A DNA stretch of 64,000 nucleotides from Datisca glomerata (lineage: Eukaryota > Streptophyta > Magnoliopsida > Cucurbitales > Datiscaceae), in contig QANY01013250.1 of assembly GCA_003255025.1 (NCBI GenBank), positions 1,116,001 to 1,180,000 on the forward strand, read 5' to 3'. How positions within the stretch are numbered: position 1 is the stretch's first letter; each line of letters opens with the position of its first letter. Positions 32,286 to 44,703 of the stretch are shown one piece after another. The position numbers and the translations under genes are program-made. The notes beneath the pieces were generated by a model. The model ran no database searches, was not told where the DNA came from, and saw nothing but the letters and a program-made list of their open reading frames with translations.

Positions 32286-33454
32286 TTTGACAACTGCACT
32301 GGAGTGTGATCTGTCACTGCAACTACAACTATGGTTGGACGTGGATTATTTACCAAGATTTCCTCTTGTATTGATTACTAGCGATGAGAACATAAGCAAA
32401 CCGTCCAACTTTGCTCTTGTCATCACATCATTTGTTACTACAATACAAGTACAACAAGTGAACGGGACGCGTGATAACACTTACTAATATTTCGCTCATG
32501 ATCACTTGTAGAAGATGCTTCAGATAGAGAGGTTATTCAAGTACAATGAGAAGATTGGTTGTGTAAAGGAATATGTAATGTGCTTTGTTGATAGAGGACC
32601 GCATGGCTGTGGCAATCTCTATCTACTTGAATCAACAAATTAAGAAAAGGACGTGAACATATCATGGACTCTAGTAAAAAAATCCTAATGGAAAATGAAA
32701 TTTTTACAACTCATGTTTTTTTAGTAATGACTCTCGCAAGATAGTTACAATGCTACAAATTTCTTTACACGATAACTATAACATAATAACTTTTGTATAA
32801 TGACTATTGAGTGATAATTGCAACAGTGCTCCAAATTACATGATGATTTTGGTTGTAATGCAAACACCTTTGCAACGTGCAAAGGCCTCAAAACACCTTT
32901 GAAGCATACATGAAAAGGTGTCTCACACATGTAAAGGCATCTTTTTTATGCCATGCAATTGCGCGAGGTGCTTCGCCGATGTTCCGACACTGATACAATC
33001 CGTGTAGCTAGTACTCCACCGTGTTCATACCACGCTACTTTTTATACTATGATTAATCGCCTCGACGCTAACATAAAGAACACAGTCATGCACTCCATGT
33101 TATACAGTCATATTACATCCTCACACAATCCAATCATGCTATGGTCCTCCTTGACTCAGAAGTTTCGCAATTACAAAAATAATACAAATGCGTTCGCTCG
33201 AATAATGAAAATAATAATTTCAAGAAGAAATACATGCCATCACAACTGTACTTTTCAAGACTTGAGGGGCTTTCGTCAAGTAACCTCATTGGCAAGTATA
33301 AGAAGATGTACAAGTTTAGTTGCTACCCACTAAACTTACACAGGGGGCTAATATATGTCGCATATTAAACTATCAAGATTTCATCAACCAAAGCACCGCC
33401 TCACTTTTATATCTCAGTATTGTCCTTGAGAATTTTTTTCCTCTCAAAAAAGAT
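32286..33454 (+). pseudogene. Decayed element interior with gag-like remnant
   Basis: Sequence downstream of E1 is mostly featureless to 32950. The frame 32953-33333 includes INRLDANIKNTVMHSML and NPIMLWSSLTQKF, spaced like the helical gag domain of copia elements (basic helix, then T/S-x-x-W-x-x-L-x-x-x-F). No zinc knuckle or enzyme domain is readable. Its orientation fits E1 being the 5' LTR of the same element. The gag call is tentative. Confidence 0.4.
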
Positions 33455-33501
33455 TTGTTGTTATATGCGCTTCAAAGCCACTTGGTTCGTCTGATATCAA
33501 T

Positions 33502-36056
33502 TGCTGGATCGAGTTTTAAAAAATTAAAGAAAATTAATGAACCACGAATAGTTCGTGGGTGGAATATAAAAAATTTAAAAAATATATTTATCCATATTAA
33601 ATATAAAACCATACAACGATCATACATATTTAGATAAACGTATCGAGAAGAGATAGAAGCATTTATACATTTCTTGTATCGAAGAAATTCTGACTTGGTG
33701 CAATCTTTTTTATCGTCTCACGTTATTGGTTCTCTGGGATATGTAGAACTTGAATTAATCTTCACACCAACAACCACTCGTAGAATTCAGTAGTATTTCT
33801 CACAAAGATGTCTTCAGGAATTTAGTGTGGGCTCTCAAGATAAATTTTTTTTGTTCTTCCTCTTGGTTTTCGACAGCAACTGTATGGACGGGGTGAGAGA
33901 AACTCTTTTCTGATTGTTGTTATATGCGCTTCAAAGCCACTTGGTTCTTCTGATATCATTATGAAAAGGGCTTTCAGCCGCCTCTAAGTGTGTCTACAAT
34001 ACCACTTAGAGGAGATATTTTTTTATGTTGGTTCTGCACGCCCATGGTAACAGGAAATAACCATGTCTGGTGCAGCAAGCAGAGCATTCAGCTCAACTGC
34101 TACATCGATGACAACAAAATCACCTTAACATGCAGGTTGACAATTAACCACTGAGTGCACCCAGAGTAATGATAGAATTATCACGAGGGTGTTGGATCAG
34201 GTTTTAAAAAATTGAAGAAAATTAATAAATTACGAACGATTCTAGGGAGGAAAATAAAAAATTTCTAAAATAAATATTTAATCATATAAAAATATAAAAC
34301 CATAGATTGATCATATATATTTAGATAAACGTATTGAGAAGATATAGAAACAATTTTATACCTTTCTTGTTCGGAGAAATTCTGAATTGGTGGAATCATT
34401 TTGATCGTCTCACATTCTTCATTTTTTAGGATATATAGAGCTTGAATCGATATTCACACCAAAAACCAATCATAGGATTCAATAGTATTTCTCACAAGGA
34501 TGTCTTCAGGAATTGGGTGTGGGCTGTCAAAACAATAAAGGAAGAAACAAACAATTTTTTCTCTTCTTCCTCTTGGTTTTCGGTGACAACTGTAGGGAGG
34601 TGGTGAGAGAAACTCTTTTCTTCTCTGTCTAAATTTTAGCTTAGCTTAGGGTTATATTTGCAACATTTTTATATTAATTACAGAATTTACTCATATATTC
34701 CTGTATGATAAAATCGAAACTTACCTCCCTTGCACATCAATCTGTGATTTTTACATCTCCAAGAGTCAAGATTATGTCCAAATTCATCAATTCAAATGGA
34801 TAAATTAAATTGATTACTATCAATTAATTAATTAATTTTTTTATTTACTAATTATCCAATAATTAGAAAATAACAAATTAATTAATTTGATCATTAATTT
34901 TAGTTTTCATTAATTTAGTGATGACATCAATCACATATGGGTTCGGGAAATATATCTTTGTCAAAAACACATTTTTGGTCCAACTAATATTGTTTCTCAT
35001 TTCTATCCTTATGAGTTACTCCGGAGACCTAATGGTCCCACATGAATAAAGCTACTAGAATCAAATAACCGGCTAATTTATCTCCATAAATTCCCAACTT
35101 ATTTAATCCCAACATCGTACGACTCCACTATAGGTCTCATGCCGAATCAACTATCGATTCATGTTCACTACATTTTTTGTTGGTGTAAATAAACATCTTT
35201 ATTTCACGGTCCACAGAATATTTTACGACGTTACCCTTCATGAATACCAATAACAAGAGAAGGATATAAAATTACCATTTTACCCCTATAGTTATTATTT
35301 CTTTAACTCTTTTATTGACTGTGAATAAGAAAGACATATCACTAAAGTGTCTCGTACACCTTTGCAACATCTTATTCAATGACTCATGTCATCGAGTACC
35401 AGGCCCGATTTATTTATTTACATACCCATCAATAAAGCATAAGGTGATATTGTTGCTATTGCAATCTTACCACGAATTTTCATATCTGTGAATCACGTAA
35501 CTGCAACATAATTGAATCACGATCCTAACAGTCGAGGTATTATCTGGTAATTTGAACTCACTCATTTCGCATATCAACGATCACAAGTAACTAAGTCAAG
35601 TTTCCTATTGATCTCAGGATTAAAGTAATCACCAAAATACTCTTAAGGTGTAACAATTAGATTTAGATAAACTACTTTTCTATAAGCTAATTTATTAGTG
35701 ATCTATTCAACATGTTCCATAACATATCTAGATCAACCGTTAGAGTCTCCACTCCCATGCTCCGAGATCGGCATCATTTGGTTCAACCTAACAGTTGTAA
35801 TCGGAATCGATTATCCAGTCGATCCTAAGATTGTGAATAACATTCTAAACTATTTTAGAAGAATTTGTCTAAAAAACTTCTCTGTCTTTACTCTTTTTTT
35901 ATTGATAATAGTTCCATGACTTAAGTAAATTATATACATGCTTTAATTAAATGAAAACTTTCATTTATTCATAAAATTTGGTAGTATATAAATGGAGAAA
36001 TAACTAGATTCTCATAAATAGTTATTGCACTCAACTTTATGGACATAATTCCAACA
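33502..36056 (-). repeat. 3' LTR of copia B, chimeric
   Basis: The 2555-bp LTR begins tgctggatcgag and ends ttccaaca on the + strand. It has three parts: a partial LTR copy (33502-33913), an unrelated segment of about 276 bp (33914-34189), and a full-length-type LTR (34190-36056) starting again with tgttggatcagg. The 5' LTR has the same three parts. Confidence 0.85.
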
Positions 36057-37403
36057 AAGTCCCACTTGGACTAAAGTAAGCGTGTACAATCTCGTATCCC
36101 CATACCCTTCAGATGACTATCAATGACTTTACTGCTTAAAGTTTTTATGAATGGATCTGCCAGGTTATTGACAGTTGATATGTGTGTTACTACAATATCT
36201 CCACGGTGAACAATCTCTCTTATGAGTTGATACTTTCGCTCTATGTGTTGGATCTTATGTGGCTCCTCGAATCCTTCGAGTTTTATACAGCCTCATTGTT
36301 ATCCCAATAAAATATCATGGGTTTGTCAACATCTGGAATGACTTTCAGAGTCTTTAGAAACTTTCTAAGCCAAACTGCCTCATTTGCAATTTCACAAGCC
36401 GCCACATACTCAACTTCCATGGTAGAATCAGCAATGCAAGATTACTTGATAATTCTTCATACTACGCTCTACCATTTAGGATGAACATCGATCTTGAAGT
36501 GGATCTCCTGAAATCCTTATATTCTTGGAAATCAGAGTGGGTATAACCCGTCATATTCAAGTCAGTACCTGAAAACACAAACATGTAGTTTCTCGTTCTC
36601 CTAAGATATTTGAGGATATGCTTGATGACATTCATATGCTCGAGTCCAGGATTAGATTGGAAATGACTCACCACGCTAACGATGTAGAAAATATACGACC
36701 TTGTGCAAAACATTGCATATATGAGACTTCCTACGGCTGAGGCATATGAAATCTTTCTCATGTCTTCCTCTTCTTGAGGAGTCTTGGGAGACTCCTTCTT
36801 GGAAAGGCTTACTCCATGTCTAAAGGGAAGATATCCCTTCTTGAAGTCTTGCATATGGAAGTAATCCATCACATTATCAATGTAAGATGTTTGAGACAGT
36901 GTCAATTGTCTGTTCTTCCTATATCAAAATATCTGAATACCAAAGACAAAGGAAACTTCTCCAAGATCCTTCATATCAAATTCCTTTGCAAGTCAAATCT
37001 TAACATCGGATAATTTTTCTACATCATTCCTAATTAGTAGAATATCGTCCATGTGTAAGACTAGTGAGACGGTATCCTCATAGTCAATACATTTCTTTTG
37101 GGGTGTCGCTCTTAGCTACTAGCCTAGTTTTGAATCTCTACATTTTCATCTGGACCTCTCTTTTTCCTTTAAATCCATTTAAACTCTATAGGTTTTACCC
37201 CTTTAGGAGGATCTACAAGCTTCCAGACTTTGTTCGAATACAACGATTGTATCTCGACATTCGTGGCTTCTTGCCATAGGTTTACTTTAGGATCAACCAC
37301 GACCAGCGAGTAAGAAATAGGTTCATCATGATCCTTATCTGAAACTATTATTAAGGCCTCTCCATAAGAAATATACTTGCCAGGTTGTCTCATAACCCTC
37401 CAC
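36057..37403 (-). pseudogene. Copia RT and RNase H remnant (copy B)
   Basis: On the minus strand the RT start (VWKLVDPPKGVKPIEFKWI, about 37240-37169) is followed after a deletion by HMDDILLIRND and the MKDLGE region near 37060-36960, then the frame 36905-36462 with LTLSQTSYIDNVM, LEHMNVIKHILKYLRR and YTHSDFQEYKDFRRSTS (RNase H). The catalytic YVDD has become HMDD. The RT fingers and palm are mostly lost. Sequence from 36461 to 36057 is the degraded RNase H end. Confidence 0.8.
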
Positions 37404-38450
37404 CAGGATATAAGCGGTTCGGTTCGATGCGGTTTGATTATTTGCATCGAACCGAACTGTAAGTGTGATTTCTCATAACTATGAATCGAACTGAACTGCC
37501 AGTATTTATGAATTTATCCAGAACGAATTGCAAAAGTACGGTTCAGTTTTACGGTTTTAACCAATATTGTAAACAGAAAAAAGAAAAAAGAAAAGACAGA
37601 AGTTCGAGTAAATAAATCTGTAAAAAAAATCTTATTAAGAACCCAATCGAAAATCGAAAACAAAATTGAAGCTTTAGATATGCAGTTAATATGAAATATA
37701 TGAAGGTTTAAATTTTAACCAATCCGACAACACACAAAACAAAAAAGAAAACACATGAATTCAAGCAAACAAAATTTAGGAAAAAAATAAGAAACAAAGT
37801 CAAGTTCTCTTACCTTTTAATCGCCATTAGAGTACTGAACTAAACCTAGACTCTCCTATTATTTTGAGAATGGGATAAATAGAGAGAAAAACATATCTAA
37901 AGTGATATAATGGTAGAGAAATAACCATGTGAGTTTGGAGGAGAGTTATTTGTGAGCTATTGGTTAGGGAGATATGCTATGAAGAGAGAAAGAATAGTGA
38001 GGGAGAAGTAGATGAAAAGAGAGACAGAAAGATATGGGATTAGGTTAATGACAGAGAGGGAAAGAGATGGGGTTAGGTTGAAGAATAATGTGAGAGATTG
38101 AGCTAGGCGAGTGAGATTTAGGTTTAGGGAGAAAATGAAAGTAGAATGTGAGAAAAATAAAAAGACGAGGCTTTTCAACACTGTGGGTGAGGGAGATATG
38201 AAATGACGCAGTATTTATAAAATTGGTTTACTATGGTTCAGTTCGGTGCGGTCCTACAATGAGAACCGTAGACTGAACTGGACCATGTTGTATTACTAGA
38301 AATTAGATTGAACCGCACCGCAGGAGGCGCTTAAATTGACCGCACCGCAGGAGGCGCTTAAATTGACCGCACCGCAGGAGGCGCTTAAATTGACCGAATC
38401 GCTTGGGTTCTGTTCGGTTCGTCGGTTTAATCAGTTTTTGACACCCCTAC
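37404..38450. mobile_element. hAT-like non-autonomous DNA transposon
   Basis: A 1-kb insert splits copia B between RT and integrase. The right end is tttttgacacccctac, the reverse complement of the GTAGGGGTGTCAAAAA start common in plant hAT elements; the left end (caggatataagcggttcgg) is less well conserved. Both sides carry ggttcggttcg-type motifs. Candidate 8-bp flanks ccctccac and catcccac match at 5 of 8 bases. The interior is purine-rich on the + strand with no transposase. A 27-bp unit is repeated three times near the right end. Confidence 0.6.
38313..38393. repeat. 27-bp tandem repeat, 3 perfect copies
   Basis: Three identical copies of a unit starting ccgcaccgcaggaggcgctt and ending aaattga lie inside the hAT-like insert. 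The perfect identity implies recent expansion or gene conversion, unlike the worn element around it. Confidence 0.92.
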
Positions 38451-39400
38451 ATCCCACTACATCGAAGCTCCATAGACTCTAGCTCCTATTATGGTTATTC
38501 AATTATTGAATCAGGAATAGTTCGTGATTGGAGAGTTGGTGCCTTCCCACTCAATAGTTCCTATAGCACAAATGTGCTTCTCGTCTTCACACTTCTTATA
38601 TAGTCCTCCTCAAGAAAATGCACAATCGTGCTCATGAATGTTTTCTTGTTGGTTGGATTACAAAAGACGTATCCCTTCGTTCCCTTGGGATAACCTACAA
38701 ACATGCATAATTTTAATCGACTGGTCAACTTACCTGTCTTCGGTCTTACTACATGTGTCGGGGATTCCCATATCCTAAGATGGCTTACGGATGACTTTCG
38801 TCCACTCCATATTTCATTTGGTGGCTCTTCCACCCTTTACTGAAAAGGGTCTCTTGGTCATTTTATATTTTATGCAGGAGTCACATGTGAGTAGTCATCC
38901 CACACTTAAAGTTTGTAATGAATCATCATTTGCAAGTCTTTTAATCATGTCTAGGCTAATGTGAACAAGACACAAGTGCCACAAGTAGGTTAGATCGATT
39001 GAGTCATATTTCAACATTTTACAATCCTTTTGTAAATCAGTATTTACTTCAGTGACACAAAACATTGAACTTTTGGTTTTACATAGAATAAGTTATTTAT
39101 CGATCGTGCAATAGTAATAAGGTAATCATTTCTAAAAATACAAATATCAATGAAATTCAAAGTGAATCCTTGCTCAATTAAATTAGCTACTGAAATAAGA
39201 TTTTTTCCAAAAATCGGGATATAATAAACATTTCGTAAAACCAAAAAAACTGTAATCAAATGACAATTTAATAGTTTCAACTGATACAACCGATACTAGT
39301 GCTCCACTCCCCCAACAGAAGATGAATTCGCCCTCATTAAGCCTTCTGCTTTCGAGTTCTGCTTCTTTGGTTTCTTCGAACCTCTCATGTGTTTCTCTTT
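38451..39400 (-). pseudogene. Copia integrase and protease remnant (copy B)
   Basis: The minus-strand frame 38833-38561 has the integrase C-terminal block (MFVGYPKGTKGYVF, NKKTFMSTIVHFLEEDY). The frame 39289-39044 has the GAG-pre-integrase part (GKNLISVANLIEQGF, IFRNDYLIT). Between them the catalytic core is deleted: the pre-integrase side jumps to EEPPNEIW near 38830. Protease sequence upstream (39300-39400) is barely readable. Confidence 0.8.
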
Positions 39401-39527
39401 TGCGCCAGAGGTGGAAGGCTTACTTTCAGTAAAATTTGCATCTCCATTATTCCTCTTGCCTTTCAGAAACAATGTCTCACAGCTTGCAACTCCTTCATAA
39501 GCTTTAGAAGAGAGTACCTCAACTTAT

Positions 39528-40055
39528 TTATCGAATAATTAAGCTAAAGTACTCAAAAGTGTCTGGCGGGGTCTCAAGAATCATATCAACTTGAGTCTCG
39601 CCATCAAGCTCAGCACTCATGATCTCAATATCGTTCAGATAACTTATGATCATCATCATGTGTTCTCTGACAATAGTTCCAGGTTTGATCCGACAGTTCA
39701 TGAAGTTTCTCAATGCAACCTGTTTGATTTGACGACCCTGATCTCTGAACATTTCGGTGATGTTCAACATCATATCAGTGGTTGTTTCCATGTTCTGATG
39801 TTGTTGTTGTAATACATTGCTAATAGATGCCAAGATGTAACACCTAGCAATCTCATCAGAACTCAGCCAAGAAACATAAGCATCATTTTCCTCTTGGGTC
39901 AATTCTACAATAGGCTTCAGGGGACAAGCGGTGGTGAGCACTAACTTGTATTTTTCTACCATCAATACAATATCAATATTACATTTCCAATTCATGTAAT
40001 TTTCACCAGTAAGTTTGTTCGCATTTAAGATCATTGAGAGTGTGGATAATGACAT
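39528..40055 (-). pseudogene. Copia gag (copy B), 175 codons open
   Basis: This is the longest open gag frame of the A/B/C family. It starts MSLSTLSMILNANKLTGENYMNWK, has VLQQQHQNMETTTDMMLNI in the helical domain, then REHMMMIISYLNDIEIMSAE. It ends early by TAA; the remainder of gag and the zinc knuckle continue out of frame in the degraded stretch down to about 39400. Despite its length it lacks RNA-binding capacity, so it is scored as a pseudogene. Confidence 0.82.
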
Positions 40056-41851
40056 GATTATTGAAAAGAAAAAATAAAGCGGTGTAAATAATTACTTAAT
40101 CATTTAGGAAAGTATGATGCACGATGCAAATACTCAAATATTAAAAAATCCAATTAAAAATCTCTTCCATGATGTTACGATCAATAACGGTATCTTGTCT
40201 CATCTAAGGACAACGCCCAAGCTACCTCGTATTGTATCGAGACTCTTCTCGTTTGGTTGATGCTCGTCAAGATGTCACTACATCTAGCTTAACCAATCAC
40301 CAAAGATTTTGGTGACTTTGGCCCCATTGACTAGCTCCAATGAGAGATTCTAATGTGCTTCGGTCTAAGTATTTAACCAACGCATCGACTTTAAAGGTTG
40401 CTATGAACTAACAGTTCGTTTAAGAACGATCCTACCTCACCACTTCCTTTACAAGCTTTAGCTTCTCAAGTAACTCGATGATTCAAAGTAAAACGATTCT
40501 CAAGTTTCTCCCACTGAAGAGGGGACTGCTAAGGTGACTTTAAATCATTCCTCGTGCCACAACCAAGTTTGCGTTGGGGATCTTGGAAACGTTTCAACGT
40601 AAACGACCATCCCACTTAGGTTTTGGGAAAATGAAATTTTCTTTGCTTTTAAAAAAACACAACTCTTTATAAATTTGAAAAAACAAATTTTGAAAATTAT
40701 AAACTTTTACAAAATTTAAATCACTATTTAAAAATGATAACTTTAATAAAACTACATTGTATTTAAATTATAACTCATTATAAATTTAAACTATAATGAT
40801 GCATGTACATGTTACATGGCATTTTGATATTGGCATATCCTTATTTCTATATGGCATGTTATATGATGATACATGATTAATAATAAATCATACATTCAAA
40901 ATTAACCTCTCTATGACCCATTTCTAATTACAACTCATAAAAAGAATAACTAATAAATTATAATAATTTAAATATTAGTCTTCATGGCATCTATAATTGT
41001 CTCTTTTTCCATCAAGAAGTCTCACCTCTTTAGTAACCTTTACTAAGGTCTAGTCTCATTCTCAAAATTCAAAATTCAGTTTAAAATTTAATTTTTACTT
41101 TGATAAATAAATTATCAAGTAAAGTAATAAATTGAATTTTTTAAAAATAACTTACAAAATAAATTCTAACTAATTAGTGTAGAAAAATTACCGAATTAAA
41201 TAAAAATAATTTTTAAAGACAGGATTGGGCATGCAATCAATTTTCAAATCCTTAAGTATTATTTGGGGCAAGAAACCATTGCTCAGTCTAACGCCTCAAT
41301 AGGCTTGGTAGGTCCACATCAGTCCTAGACCTAACATGATCTTATGCACACTAGGGTTTCCAAAACCGTAAGGTTTCCAAAACCGTAAGGTTTCCTAAAC
41401 TTAAAAATTTCCAAAATCTTAAGATTTCTTGAACCCAAAAGTTTTCAAAACCCCAAGGTTTCCAAAACATAAAAGTTTACAAAATCTCAAGGTTTCCTAA
41501 ACCATAATTAGGAAACCTACGGAAGCGAGCAGCGGTGTGTAACAGCGTGTGGGCAGCAGGCGATGGCGCGGTGGCGGTAGCGACGAACGTGGACTTTTCT
41601 TGCGACGACGGATTTACATGGAATTTAAAGATATATTTTTCCAAAAAATTAAATTACATCAAATTATATGCCTCAATTTCGGCGTACATCAATTCTAAAA
41701 TTAAAAATAAACACCTACAGCCAATCGCAGGATCCATTCATAAAACACATTTAAACATGTTTTAAATCTACCATACAAAAATATATGTCAATATCACAAT
41801 ATCCATCCATACATTAGTTTAATCACTAAATATGTATAATAAGGAACTCAA
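40056..41851 (-). other. Copia B leader
   Basis: A long non-coding leader is shared with copy C (51042-52854) and, to 40925, with copy A. Next to the primer site (41340-41515) it holds degenerate repeats of aaggtttccaaaacc. A GC-richer block follows (41520-41610). A + strand frame at 41535-41765, antisense to the element, is open in both B and C. Confidence 0.7.
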
Positions 41852-41864
41852 GGCTCTGATACCA
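41852..41864 (-). other. Primer-binding site, tRNA-iMet type (copy B)
   Basis: The minus strand reads tggtatcagagcc, two bases inside the 5' LTR, complementary to the 3' end of initiator methionine tRNA as in most plant copia elements. Confidence 0.9.
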
Positions 41865-41866
41865 AT

Positions 41867-44403
41867 TGTTGGATCGGGTTTTAAAAAATTAAAGAAAATT
41901 AATGAACCATGAATAGTTCGTGGGTGGAATATAAAAATTTTTAAAAAATAAATACTTATCCATATTAAATATAAAATCATACAACGATCATACATACTTA
42001 GATAAACGTACCGAGAAAAGATAGAAGGATTTATACATTTCTTGTATCGGAGAAATTCTGACTTGGTGGAATCTTTTTTATCATCTCATGTTATTGGTTC
42101 TATAGGATATGTAGAACTTGAATAAATCTTCACACCAACAACCACTCATAGAATTCAGTAGTATTTCTCACAAAGATGTCTTCAGGAATTTAGTGTGGGC
42201 TCTCAAGATAAATTTTTTTTGTTCTTCCTCTTGGTTTTCGACAACAACTGTATGAACGAGGTGAGAGAAAATCTTTTCTGATTGTTGTTATATGCGCTTC
42301 AAAGCCACTTGGTTCGTCTGATATCATTATGAAAAAGGCTTTAAGTCACCTCTAAGTGTGTCTACAATACCATTTAGATGAAATAGTTTTTTATGTTGGT
42401 TCTGCACGCCCATGGTAACAGGAAATAATCATGTCTTGTGCATCAAGCAGAGTATTCAGGTCAACTGCTACCTCGATGATGACAAAATCACCTTAACAGG
42501 CAGGTTGACGATTAACCGCTGAGTGCACCCATGGTAACGATAAAATTACCACGAGGGTGTTGGATCAGGTTTTATAAAATTGAAGAAAATTAATAAATTA
42601 CGAATGATTTGTGATAGGAAAATAAAAAAATTCTAAAATAAATATTTAATCATATAAAAATATAAAACCATAGAACGATAATATATTTTTAGATAAACGT
42701 ATTCAGAAGAGATAAAAACAATTTTATACCTTTCTTGTTCGGTGAAATTCTGACTTGGTGGAATCATTTTGATCGTCTCACATTCTTCATTTTTTGGGAT
42801 ATATAGAACTTGAATCGATATTCACACCAAAAACCACTCATAGGATTCAATACTATTTCTCACAAGGATGTCTTCAAGATTGGGTGTGGGCTGTCAAAAC
42901 AATAAAGGAAAAAAAAATATTTTTTTCTCTTCTTCCTCTTGGTTTTCGGTGACAACTGTAAGGAGGGGGGGTGAGAAAAACTCTTTTATGCTCTGTCTAA
43001 CGTTTAGCTTAGTTTAGGGTTATGTTTGCAATATTTTTATATTAATTACAGAATTTACCTATATATTCCTATATGATAAAATCAAAATTTACCTCCCTTG
43101 CAGATCAATCTGTGATTTTTACATCTCTAAAAGCCAAGACTATGTCCAAATTCATCAATTCAAATGGATAAATTAAATTGATCACTGTCAATTAATTAAT
43201 TAATTAATTTTATTTACTAATTATCTAATAATTAAAGAATAAAAAATTAATTAATTTGATTATTAAGTTTGGTCTTGACTAATTTAATGATGGTATATAT
43301 CACATATAGGTTTGGGAAGTGTATCTTGGTCCAAAACATGTTTTTGGTCTAACTGATGTTGTTTTTCATTCCTGTCCTTCTAAGATACTCCTGAGGCCGA
43401 AAGGACCCACATGAATAAAGCTATAGGATTCAAATACCCAACTAATTTATCTTCATAAATTTCTAACATATTTCATCCTGACATCATACGACTCTACTAT
43501 AGGTTTGATGTCGAATCAAATCTTGATTCATGCGCGCTACATTTCCTGTTGGTGTAAATAAACATCTTTATTTCACGATCCATAAAATATTTTACGATCT
43601 TACCTTTCATGAATATCAGTAACAAGAGCATGATATAAATTACCATTATTCCCCTCTAGTTATTATTTCATTAACTTTTTATTGACTATGAATAAGAAAG
43701 ATATATCAGTAAAGAGTTTCGTATCGTTCACAATGACTTATGCAATGACTCATGTCATCGAGTACTAGACTCGATTTATTTATTAACACACTCATAAATA
43801 AAACATAAGGTGATATTGTTGCTATTATAATCTCACCACGAATTTCATATATGTGAATCAAGCAACTCTAACATATTTGAATCATGATCCCACCAACCGA
43901 GGTATTATCGGGCAATTCAATCTCACTCATTTGGCGTATCAAAGATCACAAGTAACTAAGTTAAGTTTCTTATTCACCTCAGGATTAAGGTAAATCACTT
44001 GTAACAATTAGATTTAGAGCTATATAAATGACTTTATTTTAAATTAATTTGTTACTGATTTATTCAACATGTTTCATATCATGTCCAAGTCAATTGTTAG
44101 AGTCTCCGTCCATGCCTCAAGATGGGTATCATTTGGTTCACCCTAACAGTCGTAATCAGACTCGATTTTCTAGACCTAAGACTGTGAATAATATTTTGTA
44201 TTTCATATGAGTTTGACTGGAAAACCACTCTATTTTTACTCTTCTTACATTGATAATAGTTCCAGCACTTAAGTAAATTATCAACACACTTTAACTAAAA
44301 TGAAAAATTGTATTTATTCATAAAATTCAACATAAATGTCAGAGAAATAACTAAATACTCATGAATAGTTATTACACCATACTTTATTGACAAAATTCCA
44401 ATA
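41867..44403 (-). repeat. 5' LTR of copia B, chimeric
   Basis: This 2537-bp LTR starts tgttggatcggg and ends ttccaata on the + strand. It has the same partial-LTR / unrelated segment / full-LTR structure as the 3' LTR; the full part restarts at 42558. Confidence 0.85.
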
Positions 44404-44703
44404 GAGGAGGGGTGACTTAGGATTGAGCATGTAAGGCAGAACTTAGTCACTATCATGAATTCTTCTCCAAAAGCGGAACTTGGCCATTGAAACGTGATTT
44501 AGTAAAAGGAGAGAATTTGTTGAAACTTTAAATAAGTTGGTAGGCATTTCGCCATTAGGGCAACCCATGAAAATGAATCTATGATCCTTTAAGTGTCCCC
44601 ATGATGGGTGGTTTAAATGTTCACACGTATATGTGCCTTCTTAGGCAGTTTCATTCTATTTTCATGTATATATGCGCCTTCTTAAACAATATCATGTAAG
44701 TTT
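44404..44703. other. Spacer between copia B and C
   Basis: No gene is present. Two repeats of about 40 bp (atatgtgccttcttaggcag near 44630 and atatgcgccttcttaaacaa near 44668) resemble the sequence just right of copy C (atttgtgccttcaaaggctg, 56238). Copy C therefore appears to have inserted into this repeat run. Confidence 0.6.

Larger units (their letters stand above)
33502..44403 (-). mobile_element. Ty1/copia retrotransposon, copy B
   Basis: The element reads on the minus strand: 5' LTR 41867-44403, primer site 41852-41864, leader, gag (40055-39528), protease/pre-integrase, integrase C-terminus, a hAT-like insertion (37404-38450), partial RT and RNase H (37403-36060), polypurine tract (reverse complement of aagtcccacttggact at 36057), and 3' LTR 33502-36056. 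The integrase core and the RT palm are deleted. The two LTRs differ by roughly 8% over the part I compared by eye, so it is old but younger than E. No target duplication is evident. Confidence 0.88.

Noticed and set aside
41340..41515. ggtttcc/aaacc repeats considered as interstitial telomere repeats
   Set aside because: The unit is not TTTAGGG, spacing is irregular, and the same sequence lies in the leader of copy C.
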